Part shown: positions 25,546-34,900 of the stretch, piece after piece
Layout: each line of letters opens with the position of its first letter
How positions within the stretch are numbered: position 1 is the first letter of the stretch
Assembly (NCBI RefSeq): GCF_023228165.1
Contig: NZ_JALOBS010000009.1
Coordinates: 62,001 to 126,000, forward strand
DNA: 64,000 nucleotides
Origin: Methylomonas sp.
GTDB lineage: Bacteria > Pseudomonadota > Gammaproteobacteria > Methylococcales > Methylomonadaceae
Direction: 5' to 3'
Translations under genes and position numbers: made by a program
Notes under the pieces: generated by a model
What the model saw: the letters and a program-made list of their open reading frames with translations, nothing else
What the model was told of the DNA's origin: nothing
Database searches by the model: none

Positions 25546-27162
25546 TTAAAAATGCTCGGTTGGTATGACTGCGGGTGGAGTCGTAAAGGTGTGGTATGGC
25601 GCAGGGGAAGGCACTGTCCACTCAAGACCGTGCTTAGCGGCGTCTTCCCATACCTCATCAGTGACTTTCTCACCGGTACCGCCTCTGATGGTGTCGATAA
25701 CAATGTATACAAACAACAACTGGCTAAAACCGTAAATGAACGCACCGATACTGGAAACCATATTCCAGTCCGCAAATTGAATCGCATAATCCGGAATACG
25801 GCGCGGCATACCGGCTAAACCCAAGAAATGCTGCGGGAAGAACAGGATGTTGACCGAAATCGCCGATAACCAGAAATGCAATTGCCCGATTTTCTCGTTG
25901 TACATATGACCGGTCCATTTAGGTAACCAGTAATAGCCCGCCGCCATCAGGATAAATATGGAAGCAGGAACCAGGGTGTAATGAAAGTGAGCCACGATGA
26001 AATAAGTATCGTGATATTGAAAGTCGCTCGGCGCGACAGACATCATCAAACCGGTAAAACCGCCCATGGTAAACAGCACCACGAAAGCAATGGAGAACAA
26101 CATCGGTGTTTCGAAGGTCATGGAGCCTTTCCACATGGTGGCGGTCCAGTTAAACACTTTAACTCCGGTCGGAATCGCGATCAGCATGGTCGCATACATA
26201 AAGTACAATTCGCCTGCAACCGGTAAGCCTACCGTGAACATGTGGTGAGCCCAAACGATGAACGACAAGAAGGCAATCGCGCCGGTCGCATAGACCATGG
26301 AGGCATAACCGAACAAAGGCTTACGGGCGAATACCGGAATAATGGTAGAAGCCACCCCGAAGGTGGGCAAAATCATTACATATACCTCGGGGTGACCGAA
26401 GAACCAGAAAATATGCTGATACAACACCGGGTCACCACCACCAGCCGCATCAAAGAAACTGGTATCGAAGAAACGGTCGGTCAACAACATGGTCACCGCA
26501 CCGGCGAAAACCGGCATGATGGCGATCAACAAAAATGCAGTGATCAGCCATGTCCAAACGAACAGCGGCATTTTCATCAGCGTCATGCCAGGGGCACGCA
26601 TATTGAAAATAGTGGCGATCACGTTGATGGCACCCATGATGGACGAAATACCCAGCAAGTGAACCGAGAAAATCGCAAACGGAAAGGCTTTTCCGGTTTG
26701 CAACACCAACGGCGGATACAAGGTCCAGCCGGCTGCCGGCGCGCCGCCTTCCATAAATAAAGTACTAGCCAGTAATAAAACACCCGCCACCAGCATCCAG
26801 AAACTCATGTTGTTCATACGAGGCAAAGCCATATCCGGCGCACCGATCATCATCGGAATCATCCAGTTGGCCAGACCGACGAAAGCCGGCATCACCGCCC
26901 CAAAGACCATGACCAGCGCATGCATGGTAGTCATGGAATTGAAGAATTGTGGATCAACGAATTGCAAACCCGGCTCGAACAATTCGGAACGAATGATCAA
27001 GGCCATGGTGCCGCCCACAAAGAACATAATTAGCGCGAACACCAAATACATGGTGCCGATATCTTTGTGGTTAGTGGTAATTATCCATCTTAAAAAGCCC
27101 TTCTCGGGACCGTGATCGTGATGATCGTGGTGATCATCATGTTCAGCTACGACAGCAGACAT
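25546..27162 (-). CDS. coxA: Cytochrome c oxidase subunit I
   Basis: A 538-residue protein with twelve helices and all haem-copper oxidase signatures: the low-spin haem His in TTMHALVMVFG, the cross-linked His-Tyr in WFFGHPEVYVMILP, the CuB His pair in WAHHMFTVG, and DTYFIVAHFHYTL near the end with the haem ligands. The glutamate of the D channel is seen in GHPEVY context. It starts with a His-rich N-terminus (HDDHHDHHDH), which may bind metal. The gene lies between coxB (54 bases) and the small assembly gene. Confidence 0.97.
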   Translation of the reverse strand: MSAVVAEHDDHHDHHDHGPEKGFLRWIITTNHKDIGTMYLVFALIMFFVGGTMALIIRSELFEPGLQFVDPQFFNSMTTMHALVMVFGAVMPAFVGLANWMIPMMIGAPDMALPRMNNMSFWMLVAGVLLLASTLFMEGGAPAAGWTLYPPLVLQTGKAFPFAIFSVHLLGISSIMGAINVIATIFNMRAPGMTLMKMPLFVWTWLITAFLLIAIMPVFAGAVTMLLTDRFFDTSFFDAAGGGDPVLYQHIFWFFGHPEVYVMILPTFGVASTIIPVFARKPLFGYASMVYATGAIAFLSFIVWAHHMFTVGLPVAGELYFMYATMLIAIPTGVKVFNWTATMWKGSMTFETPMLFSIAFVVLFTMGGFTGLMMSVAPSDFQYHDTYFIVAHFHYTLVPASIFILMAAGYYWLPKWTGHMYNEKIGQLHFWLSAISVNILFFPQHFLGLAGMPRRIPDYAIQFADWNMVSSIGAFIYGFSQLLFVYIVIDTIRGGTGEKVTDEVWEDAAKHGLEWTVPSPAPYHTFTTPPAVIPTEHF

Positions 27163-27216
27163 ACTTAATACCTCAATAAATATTGAAAAATGAGTTGGAC
27201 AAGGAAACCCACGGGT

Positions 27217-28347
27217 TTACTCATCATCGTCCCATTTAGGAGTGATCTTATCAGGCTGAATTTCATCACCCACGTTATTGCCTAATTCCGGTGCGTTTCT
27301 GATATAGGTAATCAGCTCCGCCAATTCATCATCCGGCAATTTACGGAAAGCAGGCATTTTGCTGGTACCGGCTTGTATAAAACCGATCAGCTGATCCATA
27401 TTACCGGTGACTTTGGCGCTACCACTCAAAGCAGGGTACCAACCATCGATGCCTTTACCGTCTATCTGGTGACAGGCCACACAATTTTTCAAATAAACCG
27501 ATTCACCTTTCGCCATCAATACCGAGCGACTTTCGTCGCTTAGATCAGTCGCTTGATTTTGTTTTTCCAGGGTTTCTTTTACCCAGGCATCATAACGATC
27601 CTGCTCCATCGCGACGACGACTATCGGCATGAAACCATGGTCGCGACCGCATAATTCGGTACATTGTCCGCGATAAGTACCCGGATTCTCGATAGACGTC
27701 CAAGCTTCGTTAATAAAACCCGGATTGGCATCTTTTTTCCAGCCCAAATCAGGCACCCACCAGGAATGGATTACATCGGCGGCTGTGAACAGAAAACGGA
27801 TTTTCTTTTTGGTCGGAATGACCAGAGGCTTGTCAACATTCAATAAATAGTTGGCAACCGTGCGCGGATCGCCGTCTTTAAGGCGATGAACTTTCTCGCT
27901 GGCTTCGTCCAGATGACTTTCAAAGTGGACGCCGCTATCCAGGTATTCATAATCCCAATACCACTGCTTACCCGTAACCTTAATACTCATATCGGACTCT
28001 TGCACTTTATCCAGATCCATTAAGGCTTTGGTTGCGGGAATTGCCATGCCCACCAGAATCAAAGTCGGAATAATGGTCCAAATAATCTCCACCGTGGTGT
28101 TCTCGTGGAACGAGGCTGCTTGATGTCCTTTGGATTTACGATGATGAAATATCGAGTAGAACATGGTGCCGAATACACCAATACCGATAAACACGCAGAT
28201 CCACAGGATGAGCATATGCAAATCATATACTTCATGACTGAGTTGCGTCACCCCTTGTACCAGGTTAAGAGTGTAGTCCGCATGCGCAGTCCCGAGACCT
28301 AAGGCCATCAAAACCAAACACGCGAGCAGTTGCTTTGTTTTCTTCAC
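27217..28347 (-). CDS. coxB: Cytochrome c oxidase subunit II with fused cytochrome c domain (caa3 type)
   Basis: A 376-residue protein. It has a signal peptide, two membrane helices (about 43-64 and 83-106), and a periplasmic CuA domain with DVIHSWWVP and the copper ligands in GQCTELCGRDHGFMPIVV. A C-terminal class I cytochrome c domain follows, with the haem site CVACH and the distal Met in TSKMPAF. The fusion marks an aa3-type oxidase that takes electrons through its own c-haem. The start is GTG 28347 after AGGAGG. It heads the cox operon. Confidence 0.95.
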   Translation of the reverse strand: MKKTKQLLACLVLMALGLGTAHADYTLNLVQGVTQLSHEVYDLHMLILWICVFIGIGVFGTMFYSIFHHRKSKGHQAASFHENTTVEIIWTIIPTLILVGMAIPATKALMDLDKVQESDMSIKVTGKQWYWDYEYLDSGVHFESHLDEASEKVHRLKDGDPRTVANYLLNVDKPLVIPTKKKIRFLFTAADVIHSWWVPDLGWKKDANPGFINEAWTSIENPGTYRGQCTELCGRDHGFMPIVVVAMEQDRYDAWVKETLEKQNQATDLSDESRSVLMAKGESVYLKNCVACHQIDGKGIDGWYPALSGSAKVTGNMDQLIGFIQAGTSKMPAFRKLPDDELAELITYIRNAPELGNNVGDEIQPDKITPKWDDDE

Positions 28348-28531
28348 GGAGCAGCCTCCTCGATTGTAGTTATAAACTTGTATGCGTAAATCTTATTGTA
28401 ATTTTGCAGCCTGCAATCAGACAGACAACTGTTCCTTTTACCGATTTTTATCACGAATTAACCGGTTAATTTTAACCTATGACTCTCCGCTTAACCAGAA
28501 GAGCTTTTCCAGACACGTCAAATACATAAAA

Positions 28532-28563
28532 AAGGCCCGCGAATATGCCTATTCGCAGGCCTT
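28532..28563. terminator. bidirectional terminator downstream of the hemerythrin gene
   Basis: A strong stem formed by AAAGGCC and GGCCTTT arms with an inner GCGAATA/TATTCGC stem. An A run on the left and T-rich bases on the right let it act in both directions. It ends the hemerythrin transcript on the minus strand. Confidence 0.8.
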
Positions 28564-28587
28564 TATTTCTTAAAATAAAACTATCTA

Positions 28588-28983
28588 TTACTGTAACGCC
28601 GACGAATAAGCCTTATCAAAAGTAGGGATATGACTATCCAACCAGCTTTTTACCATCTGACCGACTTCATCCGTCACGTCAGCCTCGCCCGCATGAAACT
28701 TTTTCTGTAAATCCGCACAAATTCCCACTAGGGCATCATGTTCGGCTTTATGGCGCTCGTATCCGCTAAAACCTTTAGCCATCATTTCTTTCTCTTCATG
28801 AGCGAAATGCTCAACAACATAGGCTATTAATGCATCCAACGAAGCACCAATTACGCCGCGCGCCGCGCCACCGGTTGCATCGTCGTACACTTTATTTAAC
28901 AATCCGAACAAAGTTTGATGTTCTTGATCGGCAAATCCGACATTAGTGCCGTATTGTTCCGCAGTCCAAGTGATTAACGCCAT
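28588..28983 (-). CDS. Bacteriohemerythrin
   Basis: A 131-residue four-helix di-iron oxygen carrier with all seven ligands: H22, H59, E63, H78, H82, H118 and D123 (patterns HxxxE, HxxxH, HxxxxD). In Methylococcus a homologous bacteriohemerythrin is reported to supply oxygen to particulate methane monooxygenase; that role here is an inference from organism type. ATG 28983 follows GGAGG. It stands alone with a terminator after it. An FNR-type palindrome lies 67-80 bases upstream, so oxygen-responsive control is likely. Confidence 0.95.
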   Translation of the reverse strand: MALITWTAEQYGTNVGFADQEHQTLFGLLNKVYDDATGGAARGVIGASLDALIAYVVEHFAHEEKEMMAKGFSGYERHKAEHDALVGICADLQKKFHAGEADVTDEVGQMVKSWLDSHIPTFDKAYSSALQ

Positions 28984-29049
28984 AGTCTACCTCCAAAGTT
29001 ATTTTTTATTATGGAACGCTAATTGTCAGTACATCACTGCCTGTCTATA

Positions 29050-29063
29050 TTGATTTACATCAA
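29050..29063. promoter_or_regulatory. FNR/ANR-type binding site upstream of bacteriohemerythrin
   Basis: A perfect TTGAT-N4-ATCAA palindrome. Read toward the hemerythrin gene, a -10-like GACAAT lies at 29027-29022. With a start point near 29015 the site would be centred at -41.5, the class II position for activation by FNR. The gene on the other side (bioD) ends here, so hemerythrin is the only reasonable target. Confidence 0.7.
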
Positions 29064-29070
29064 TAAATTT

Positions 29071-29736
29071 TCACTTTGGAAGTGTGATCAAGGCAGCCAG
29101 ATATGCGAAATCGGGACTAGGCAAATGCGGCAACACGCCCAACAGAGGCGAACCGATCCGCTGTTTCAAGAAATCCAGATTGGCCTGAAATTCAGGCATA
29201 TCCTTGTCGATCAGCACAGCCAGCCAACCCGCCAACTCGCATCCGGACTGTTGAATAGCTCGATATGTCAAAAGAGCATGATTAATGCACCCCAATCGCA
29301 CCCCCACCACTAATATAATCGGCAATTGCAAGGCAACCGCCAAATAGGCATTGTCCCAAGCGCGACATAGGGGAGAAAACCAGCCTCCCGCGCCTTCGAC
29401 CAATACGCAATCGCCCTGGGTTTTTAAAAACCGATAGGCATTCAAAATGACATCCAACCTCACATCAGTATTGCCGCAAGCTATGTGCGGCGACACCGAC
29501 GGCTGAAATGCATAGGGATTTATATGTCGGTAATCCAAAGCCCTGGAGGCGTACTGCTGCAGCAACAAAGCATCCGAATTTCGCCAGCCACCCTGTAGCC
29601 ATTCGCAGCCGGCCGCTACCGGTTTCATACCGTTGACCGACAGCCCCTGTCTTTGCAGGGCCCGCATCAATGCCAGCGTACTCCAGGTCTTACCGACATT
29701 GGTATCTGTACCCGTTACAAAAAATCCACTGCTCAT
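29071..29736 (-). CDS. bioD: Dethiobiotin synthetase BioD
   Basis: A 221-residue enzyme that closes the ureido ring of biotin, using ATP and bicarbonate on DAPA. Visible are the P-loop GTDTNVGKTW, the MKPVAAG motif and VEGAGGWFSPLC. The start overlaps the bioC stop by four bases (ATGA). It is the last gene of the bioB-F-H-C-D operon. Confidence 0.94.
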   Translation of the reverse strand: MSSGFFVTGTDTNVGKTWSTLALMRALQRQGLSVNGMKPVAAGCEWLQGGWRNSDALLLQQYASRALDYRHINPYAFQPSVSPHIACGNTDVRLDVILNAYRFLKTQGDCVLVEGAGGWFSPLCRAWDNAYLAVALQLPIILVVGVRLGCINHALLTYRAIQQSGCELAGWLAVLIDKDMPEFQANLDFLKQRIGSPLLGVLPHLPSPDFAYLAALITLPK

Positions 29737-30530
29737 CCCGCTATTTCCGCCTTCACGAAAATAATTTCATAACTGGCCACGATGCCGGAACCGAAATCTG
29801 GCCGAGGATATTGCTTAATCATCTGTTGCAGCCGCGATTTGGTGGTCGGCCTGGGATTACGCTTTCGATTAACATTGTGGGCGCCTATCCCTTTCAGCTC
29901 TCTCATCAGGCTTTCAACATCGGGATATTCGGATTGATACAACACACTCGTAACATTAATTTCCTTAAAACCCGCGGCTCGCAAAAACAACTCAACCTGG
30001 GCCGCGGCATGAAATTCGTTGACGTGGGTGTAATTATCCGCGGCAGCCCAAGCCGTTTTTAATTCAACCAAAGTCTGCGGGCCAAAAGTGGCAAACACCA
30101 AACTGCCCCGGTTTTTCAGCACCCGCTTAAAATCCAACACGGCAACCGATAAATCCTGCGCCCATTGCAACGCCAGATTGGAATAAATACGGTTAATACT
30201 GTTATTGGCAAATGGCAATTTTTCCGCATCGCCGCACACATAATCGGCGCGCATAGTAGGATATTTAAGACGGCTGGCAGACAGCATCGGCATGGCTATA
30301 TCCAGCGCCAGCAGTTTTCGCACCGATAGGTTCGCCGCCAGTTGATGGGATAGAAAACCGGTTCCGCAGCCCACATCCAATATCACATCAGCGTCATGAC
30401 ATAAAGGGAAGCGACGTAACAAATCCAGCCCTACTTGCCGTTGCAGTGAAGCGAGACTGTCATAACTGGCTGCCGCGGCCGCAAACGAGCGCCTGACCTT
30501 GTGTTTATCCAGTAGGACTTCGGCATTCAT
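29733..30530 (-). CDS. bioC: Malonyl-ACP O-methyltransferase BioC
   Basis: A 265-residue SAM-dependent methyltransferase with motif I DVGCGTGFLS and the BioC-type start VRRSFAAAAASYD. It methylates malonyl-ACP to start pimeloyl synthesis by the fatty acid machinery. The start overlaps the bioH stop and the stop overlaps bioD, both by four bases. The pairing with bioH matches the E. coli pathway. Confidence 0.94.
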   Translation of the reverse strand: MNAEVLLDKHKVRRSFAAAAASYDSLASLQRQVGLDLLRRFPLCHDADVILDVGCGTGFLSHQLAANLSVRKLLALDIAMPMLSASRLKYPTMRADYVCGDAEKLPFANNSINRIYSNLALQWAQDLSVAVLDFKRVLKNRGSLVFATFGPQTLVELKTAWAAADNYTHVNEFHAAAQVELFLRAAGFKEINVTSVLYQSEYPDVESLMRELKGIGAHNVNRKRNPRPTTKSRLQQMIKQYPRPDFGSGIVASYEIIFVKAEIAG

Positions 30531-31288
30531 AGCGTATTGTTTATAGTCGCGAGTAACTGATGCGGATGCGACAGAAATGGCGCATGCCCGGCCGATGCCA
30601 AAACATGCAATTTCACGTCAGGACACAATCTCCGCACGGCCTCTGCGCAGCTCAAGGGAATCAAGGTGTCTTTTTCACCCAGAATCACACTGGTAGGCAC
30701 AGCATTACTCCGCATAAACGCCCGTAAATCGCTGTTCTTCAAAATACCCAACCCGGCCTGCAGCACCATGACTGGCGGGGATGGGCATTCATGCAGGGCA
30801 TGTTTCAAAGTTTGCAGCAAAACCTTGCCGTGCGCCAAGCCGTTCACTTGCAGCGCTAAAAATCGAATCAGGGTCTGCTGCACATCGGTTTTTAACAGCT
30901 CGGCAAACCCATCCAGCGTCTGGCTTTTTACACCCGGCCAGTCCTGGGTTTGTACAAAACACGGATTACCGGCCAATACCACTAAATGACGGATGCGTTG
31001 CGCGGCCTGTTCGGCCATCGCCATCGCCACCGTCGCGCCTAACGACCACCCCAGCAAGGAAAACTCCCGCACCGGAATTGCCTGTAACACGGTCCCGGCA
31101 ACATTTTCCAAGTCGAACGGCTCGAGAACTTCGCTGCGGCCATGTCCGGGCAAATCCAGGCAAATCACTTGATAATGCAACGCCAGCTGCCGGGCAAAAT
31201 GACGCCAAACACCGCTATGCATGGCCCAACCGTGTATCATCACCAACGGCTGCCCCTGCCCGTATATCTCGGTATGAATATGGGTCAC
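30527..31288 (-). CDS. bioH: Pimeloyl-ACP methyl ester carboxylesterase BioH
   Basis: A 253-residue alpha/beta hydrolase with the nucleophile elbow GWSLG, oxyanion motif IHGWAMHSGVW, catalytic Asp in LGEKDTLIP and His in AGHAPFLSH. It cleaves the methyl ester of pimeloyl-ACP to end chain elongation. The start is a GTG that overlaps the bioF stop. The operon position between bioF and bioC confirms the assignment. Confidence 0.93.
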   Translation of the reverse strand: MTHIHTEIYGQGQPLVMIHGWAMHSGVWRHFARQLALHYQVICLDLPGHGRSEVLEPFDLENVAGTVLQAIPVREFSLLGWSLGATVAMAMAEQAAQRIRHLVVLAGNPCFVQTQDWPGVKSQTLDGFAELLKTDVQQTLIRFLALQVNGLAHGKVLLQTLKHALHECPSPPVMVLQAGLGILKNSDLRAFMRSNAVPTSVILGEKDTLIPLSCAEAVRRLCPDVKLHVLASAGHAPFLSHPHQLLATINNTL

Positions 31289-32445
31289 GTCATCACCTTA
31301 CACAGCGCATCGAGCAAGGCATCGACATGCTGCGTTTCATGTTCGGCGGAAAAAGTTACCCGCAGCCTGGCCGTGCCGGCCGGCACGGTCGGCGGCCGAA
31401 TCGCCGACACCCAAAAACCTTGCCGCAACAGGGACTGGCTGATGGACACAGCCAGCTGGCTATCGCCTACCAATACGGGTTGAATCGCAGTGAAAGAATC
31501 CATTAATTGCAAACCCTGCTGCAGCGCGCCGGCTCTAAACCGTGCCACTAAAAACCGCAATTTATCCCGCCGCCAGGTTTCTGTTTGCATCAAGCGCAGA
31601 CTGACCCGCGTCGCTTCCGCAATGGCGGCCGGCAACGCGGTGGTAAATACATAACTTCTGGCTTTCTGGATCAATATCTCTATCAAGTCATCGGAACCGG
31701 CCACAAACGCACCGAAGGTGCCGAATGCCTTGCCGAAAGTCCCCATCAGAATTGGTACGTCGCCAGGCGCTAAACCGAAGTGTTCGACAATGCCGCCCCC
31801 GTTACGCCCCAGCACGCCGAAACCGTGAGCATCATCGATCAACAAACCGGCTTGATGCTGTTGCGCCAATGCCGCCAAAACCGGCAAATCAGCCAGGTCT
31901 CCATCCATGCTGAACACGCCGTCGCTGACGATTAAGGTTCTTTCCGGATGCGCGAGCAGGTGTGCTTGCAATTCCTTGCCGTCAAGGTGCCGGAAACGCA
32001 TGAACCGCGCACGCGACAATAGACCGCCGTCCAACAGGGAAGCGTGATTGAGCCTGTCTTCAAACACCCTGTCGTTACGCCCAACCAAAGCCGATATCAC
32101 CCCCAGATTGGCCATGTATCCGGTGGAAAACAGTAAGGCGCGATCGCGACCGGTAAACTCCGCCAACTCTTCTTCCAAGGCATGATGAGCGCTGCCGTGA
32201 CCGCAAATCAGATGTGCTGAACCGCTGCCGACACCATATCGATCAACCGCCTGTTTAAATCCGGCCGCTACCTCGGGATGGTTGGCCAGTCCCAGATAAT
32301 CGTTGCTGCAGAAATTAATGACTTGCTTGCCATCGACCCGCACCAAAATACCTTGCGGCCCATCGGTAACTCGCCGCCGCCGGTACAGGCCTTGCTGGTT
32401 TAATCGTGTCAGCTGATCGGCAAAATCGTAAAAATCCGAACTCAT
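31285..32445 (-). CDS. bioF: 8-amino-7-oxononanoate synthase BioF
   Basis: A PLP enzyme of 386 residues that joins pimeloyl-ACP and L-alanine. Family signs are NFCSNDYLGLA, GSGSAHLICGH, DDAHGFGVLG and the PLP lysine in GTFGKAFGTFG. ATG 32445 overlaps the bioB stop by one base (TGATG), which I prefer over the TTG one codon earlier. Confidence 0.95.
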   Translation of the reverse strand: MSSDFYDFADQLTRLNQQGLYRRRRVTDGPQGILVRVDGKQVINFCSNDYLGLANHPEVAAGFKQAVDRYGVGSGSAHLICGHGSAHHALEEELAEFTGRDRALLFSTGYMANLGVISALVGRNDRVFEDRLNHASLLDGGLLSRARFMRFRHLDGKELQAHLLAHPERTLIVSDGVFSMDGDLADLPVLAALAQQHQAGLLIDDAHGFGVLGRNGGGIVEHFGLAPGDVPILMGTFGKAFGTFGAFVAGSDDLIEILIQKARSYVFTTALPAAIAEATRVSLRLMQTETWRRDKLRFLVARFRAGALQQGLQLMDSFTAIQPVLVGDSQLAVSISQSLLRQGFWVSAIRPPTVPAGTARLRVTFSAEHETQHVDALLDALCKVMT

Positions 32446-33434
32446 CAAGCGTAACTGGACCCGCCCATTCTTACACCTAAACGATCAAACAATTGTTTAT
32501 CGTGATTGGTCATCGGATTATCGGTGGTCAGCAGTTTGTCGCCATAAAAAATGGAATTGGCGCCCGCCAGAAAGCATAAGGCCTGCATTTCGTCGCTCAT
32601 GGCTTTGCGCCCGGCCGACAAGCGTACCCGCGATTGCGGCATCAAAATCCGCGCCGCGGCGATGGTACGCACAAAGGTCAATGGATCCAAATCATCGACA
32701 CCGTGCAACGGCGTACCCTCCACTTGCACCAGCATATTGATAGGCACGCTTTCCGGATGCTTCGGCATGTTGGCAAGTTGCAGCAGCAATTTGGCCCGGT
32801 CGGCTTGCGTCTCGCCCATGCCGACAATGCCGCCGCAACAGACATTGATACCGGCGTTGCGCACCCGTCCCAGGGTATCCAGCCGATCTTGATAAGTGCG
32901 GGTGGTGATGATCTCGGAATAATAATCCTCGGAGGTATCCAGATTGTGGTTGTAATAATCCAAGCCACCGTCCTTCAATGCCTGGGTTTGTTTGTCGGTC
33001 AGCATGCCCAGCGTGACACAGGTCTCCATGCCTAGCGCCTTTACGCCCTGTACCATTTCCACAACCCTGGCGATATCTCTGTCCTTGGGGCTACGCCAAG
33101 CCGCCCCCATGCAAAACCGCGAAGCCCCTTCCGCCTTGGCCTGCTGGGCGGCTTTTAATACCGCATCGACCGGCATTAAGGCCTCCGGATTCAGATCGGA
33201 ATCGTAACGCGCGCTTTGCGGACAATAACCACAATCTTCGGAGCAGGAGCCCGTCTTGATGCTCAACAAACTGCTCACCTGGATCTCATTGGGATCGAAA
33301 TATACCCGATGCATAGTTTGTGCTTTGAACAACAAATCGTTAAACGGCATGACCAACAGCGCTTCGACTTCGCTTAACCGCCAATCGTGGCGTAATGGCG
33401 CTTTTATTTGGATGGGTTCCGACGTAACAGACAT
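32445..33434 (-). CDS. bioB: Biotin synthase BioB
   Basis: A radical SAM enzyme of 329 residues that inserts sulfur into dethiobiotin. The radical SAM cluster motif is CSEDCGYC, and YYNHNLDTS, GGIVGMGET and the C-terminal NSIFYGDKLLTT are family signatures. ATG 33434 is supported by GGAG upstream; a start at 33449 would add five residues. It heads the operon and is divergent from comF with about 70 bases between. I cannot assign a BirA site in that gap. Confidence 0.95.
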   Translation of the reverse strand: MSVTSEPIQIKAPLRHDWRLSEVEALLVMPFNDLLFKAQTMHRVYFDPNEIQVSSLLSIKTGSCSEDCGYCPQSARYDSDLNPEALMPVDAVLKAAQQAKAEGASRFCMGAAWRSPKDRDIARVVEMVQGVKALGMETCVTLGMLTDKQTQALKDGGLDYYNHNLDTSEDYYSEIITTRTYQDRLDTLGRVRNAGINVCCGGIVGMGETQADRAKLLLQLANMPKHPESVPINMLVQVEGTPLHGVDDLDPLTFVRTIAAARILMPQSRVRLSAGRKAMSDEMQALCFLAGANSIFYGDKLLTTDNPMTNHDKQLFDRLGVRMGGSSYA

Positions 33435-33502
33435 TCTGGTAATCTCCAAGCAATGCAGGCCAACAGCAAACGAACGCTTATCAACCTTTTTAAAAAAATA
33501 AT

Positions 33503-34201
33503 GTGAACAACTGGCTGAATATTATACAGAACAAATGCCTGCCATCGCGCTGTATGTTTTGCGGACAGCCGGGCTTTGATGATATGGATTTGTGTCAGGC
33601 CTGTTTTAATGACCTACCCAGAAATCACAATTGCTGTTATCGCTGCGCCGAACACTTCGAAACACCCCTACAGTCTCCGCAGTTGTGCGGCCGCTGTTTA
33701 AAAAAAACACCCAGCTTCGACGAAACCCATGCCCCGTTTTTATATGGCGACGCTCTACGCTTTTTGATAACCCAGCTCAAATTTAACCGACAATTCAAGC
33801 ATGCCCGCTTGCTAGGAACTTTGTTAGCCCGGCACTTGGTTGAGAATGTGGAATTACCGGAATGTATTATCCCTGTGCCATTGCATCGCAACCGATACCG
33901 CGAACGCGGCTTCAATCAATCCATAGAGATCGCCCGACACTTGTCGGCACAACTATCGCTGCCACTGGATTTAACCAGCTGCATTCGCAACCGGGATACG
34001 ACACATCAAACCGATTTACCGGCCAAGCAACGCAGAAAAAACATGCGGCAGGCTTTTACGGTAAGCCAACCGTTGGCTTACCGGCATATCGCTATTGTCG
34101 ACGACGTGATGACTACCGGCGCAACAGTCGCAACCCTGGCATCCGTTTTAAAAAAACAAGGAGTCAACCGGATAGATATTTGGGTTTGTGCCCGTGCCTG
34201 A
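33503..34201 (+). CDS. comF: ComF-family phosphoribosyltransferase-like protein
   Basis: A 232-residue protein with an N-terminal double zinc ribbon (CMFCG, CQAC, CYRCA, CGRCL) and a phosphoribosyltransferase domain ending with the PRPP loop IVDDVMTTGATV. ComF is needed for DNA uptake in competent species and may act with replication-restart or DprA partners. The start is GTG 33503, just after an out-of-frame ATG at 33501. It stands opposite bioB, a usual neighbourhood in gammaproteobacteria. Confidence 0.9.
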   Translation: MNNWLNIIQNKCLPSRCMFCGQPGFDDMDLCQACFNDLPRNHNCCYRCAEHFETPLQSPQLCGRCLKKTPSFDETHAPFLYGDALRFLITQLKFNRQFKHARLLGTLLARHLVENVELPECIIPVPLHRNRYRERGFNQSIEIARHLSAQLSLPLDLTSCIRNRDTTHQTDLPAKQRRKNMRQAFTVSQPLAYRHIAIVDDVMTTGATVATLASVLKKQGVNRIDIWVCARA

Positions 34202-34236
34202 CTGGATTTTGAGCACATCCCATGGAAAAGGGATTT

Positions 34237-34713
34237 TTAACCTTGCTCTGTCTTAGGTTCATTTTGTTCAGCTGAAGGTTTCTTGGTCCGCCGCCGCCCC
34301 TCTTTCAGCTTTTTCGCCTGATCCGCATCTATTTTGGTCACTTGACCCGCCGCATTGCCTTCCAGGTCAACCCTGACGGCGTCCTCGACCAGACATTCCC
34401 AATAGCGTTTGCCCCAGCACCAAGTCTTAATAGCAGCCCGCAATTCATTTTTAGCGATACCCAGCTGTTCGGATTGTTCAAATAACTCTTTATGGATTCC
34501 AATCTTCAAAGGTACTTTTGGTGCGGGATTTTTTGGAAATGCCAAGGGATATTTCTTTTGCAGTTGACCGATTATCAACACCACGGGATCGACTTTGTCC
34601 GCCTTCTTTGCCGTCGCACTGCCCTCCTCCTTGATCTGGCGTTTTTTTAATTTCTCAGCCGCAGCCTGCTGCGCCAATTCGTCCCTGAGTGATGCAAGTT
34701 GTTCAAAGCCCAT
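34237..34713 (-). CDS. ProQ/FinO-family RNA chaperone
   Basis: A 158-residue protein. An N-terminal helical basic stretch precedes the ProQ/FinO RNA-binding domain at about 45-125 (YPLAFPKNPAPKVPLKIGIHKEL, family core, and WCWGKRYWECL). A short basic/acidic tail follows. Such proteins bind structured small RNAs and mRNA 3' ends. It lacks the long C-terminal Tudor-like domain of E. coli ProQ, so it is one of the minimal family members. It converges with comF with 35 bases between the two stops. Confidence 0.87.
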   Translation of the reverse strand: MGFEQLASLRDELAQQAAAEKLKKRQIKEEGSATAKKADKVDPVVLIIGQLQKKYPLAFPKNPAPKVPLKIGIHKELFEQSEQLGIAKNELRAAIKTWCWGKRYWECLVEDAVRVDLEGNAAGQVTKIDADQAKKLKEGRRRTKKPSAEQNEPKTEQG

Positions 34714-34900
34714 AAATTTTTCGCAGTTAAGTTCAGAAATAAGTAAACATGTTATTCGCCGTTTACGTCATTTATCAAGTTCTTAACAAATTTAAATAAT
34801 CACGCTTGGAATTTATCCGACCGACTGGCAGGTTGCTAAGTACTAATCACAAGGACGAAATTATTGGTTACCACACAGCTATAAAACGTATCAGCCCACG

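Noticed and set aside
28382..28573. 63-codon plus-strand frame upstream of coxB
   Set aside because: It runs through the terminator and has no protein-like features.
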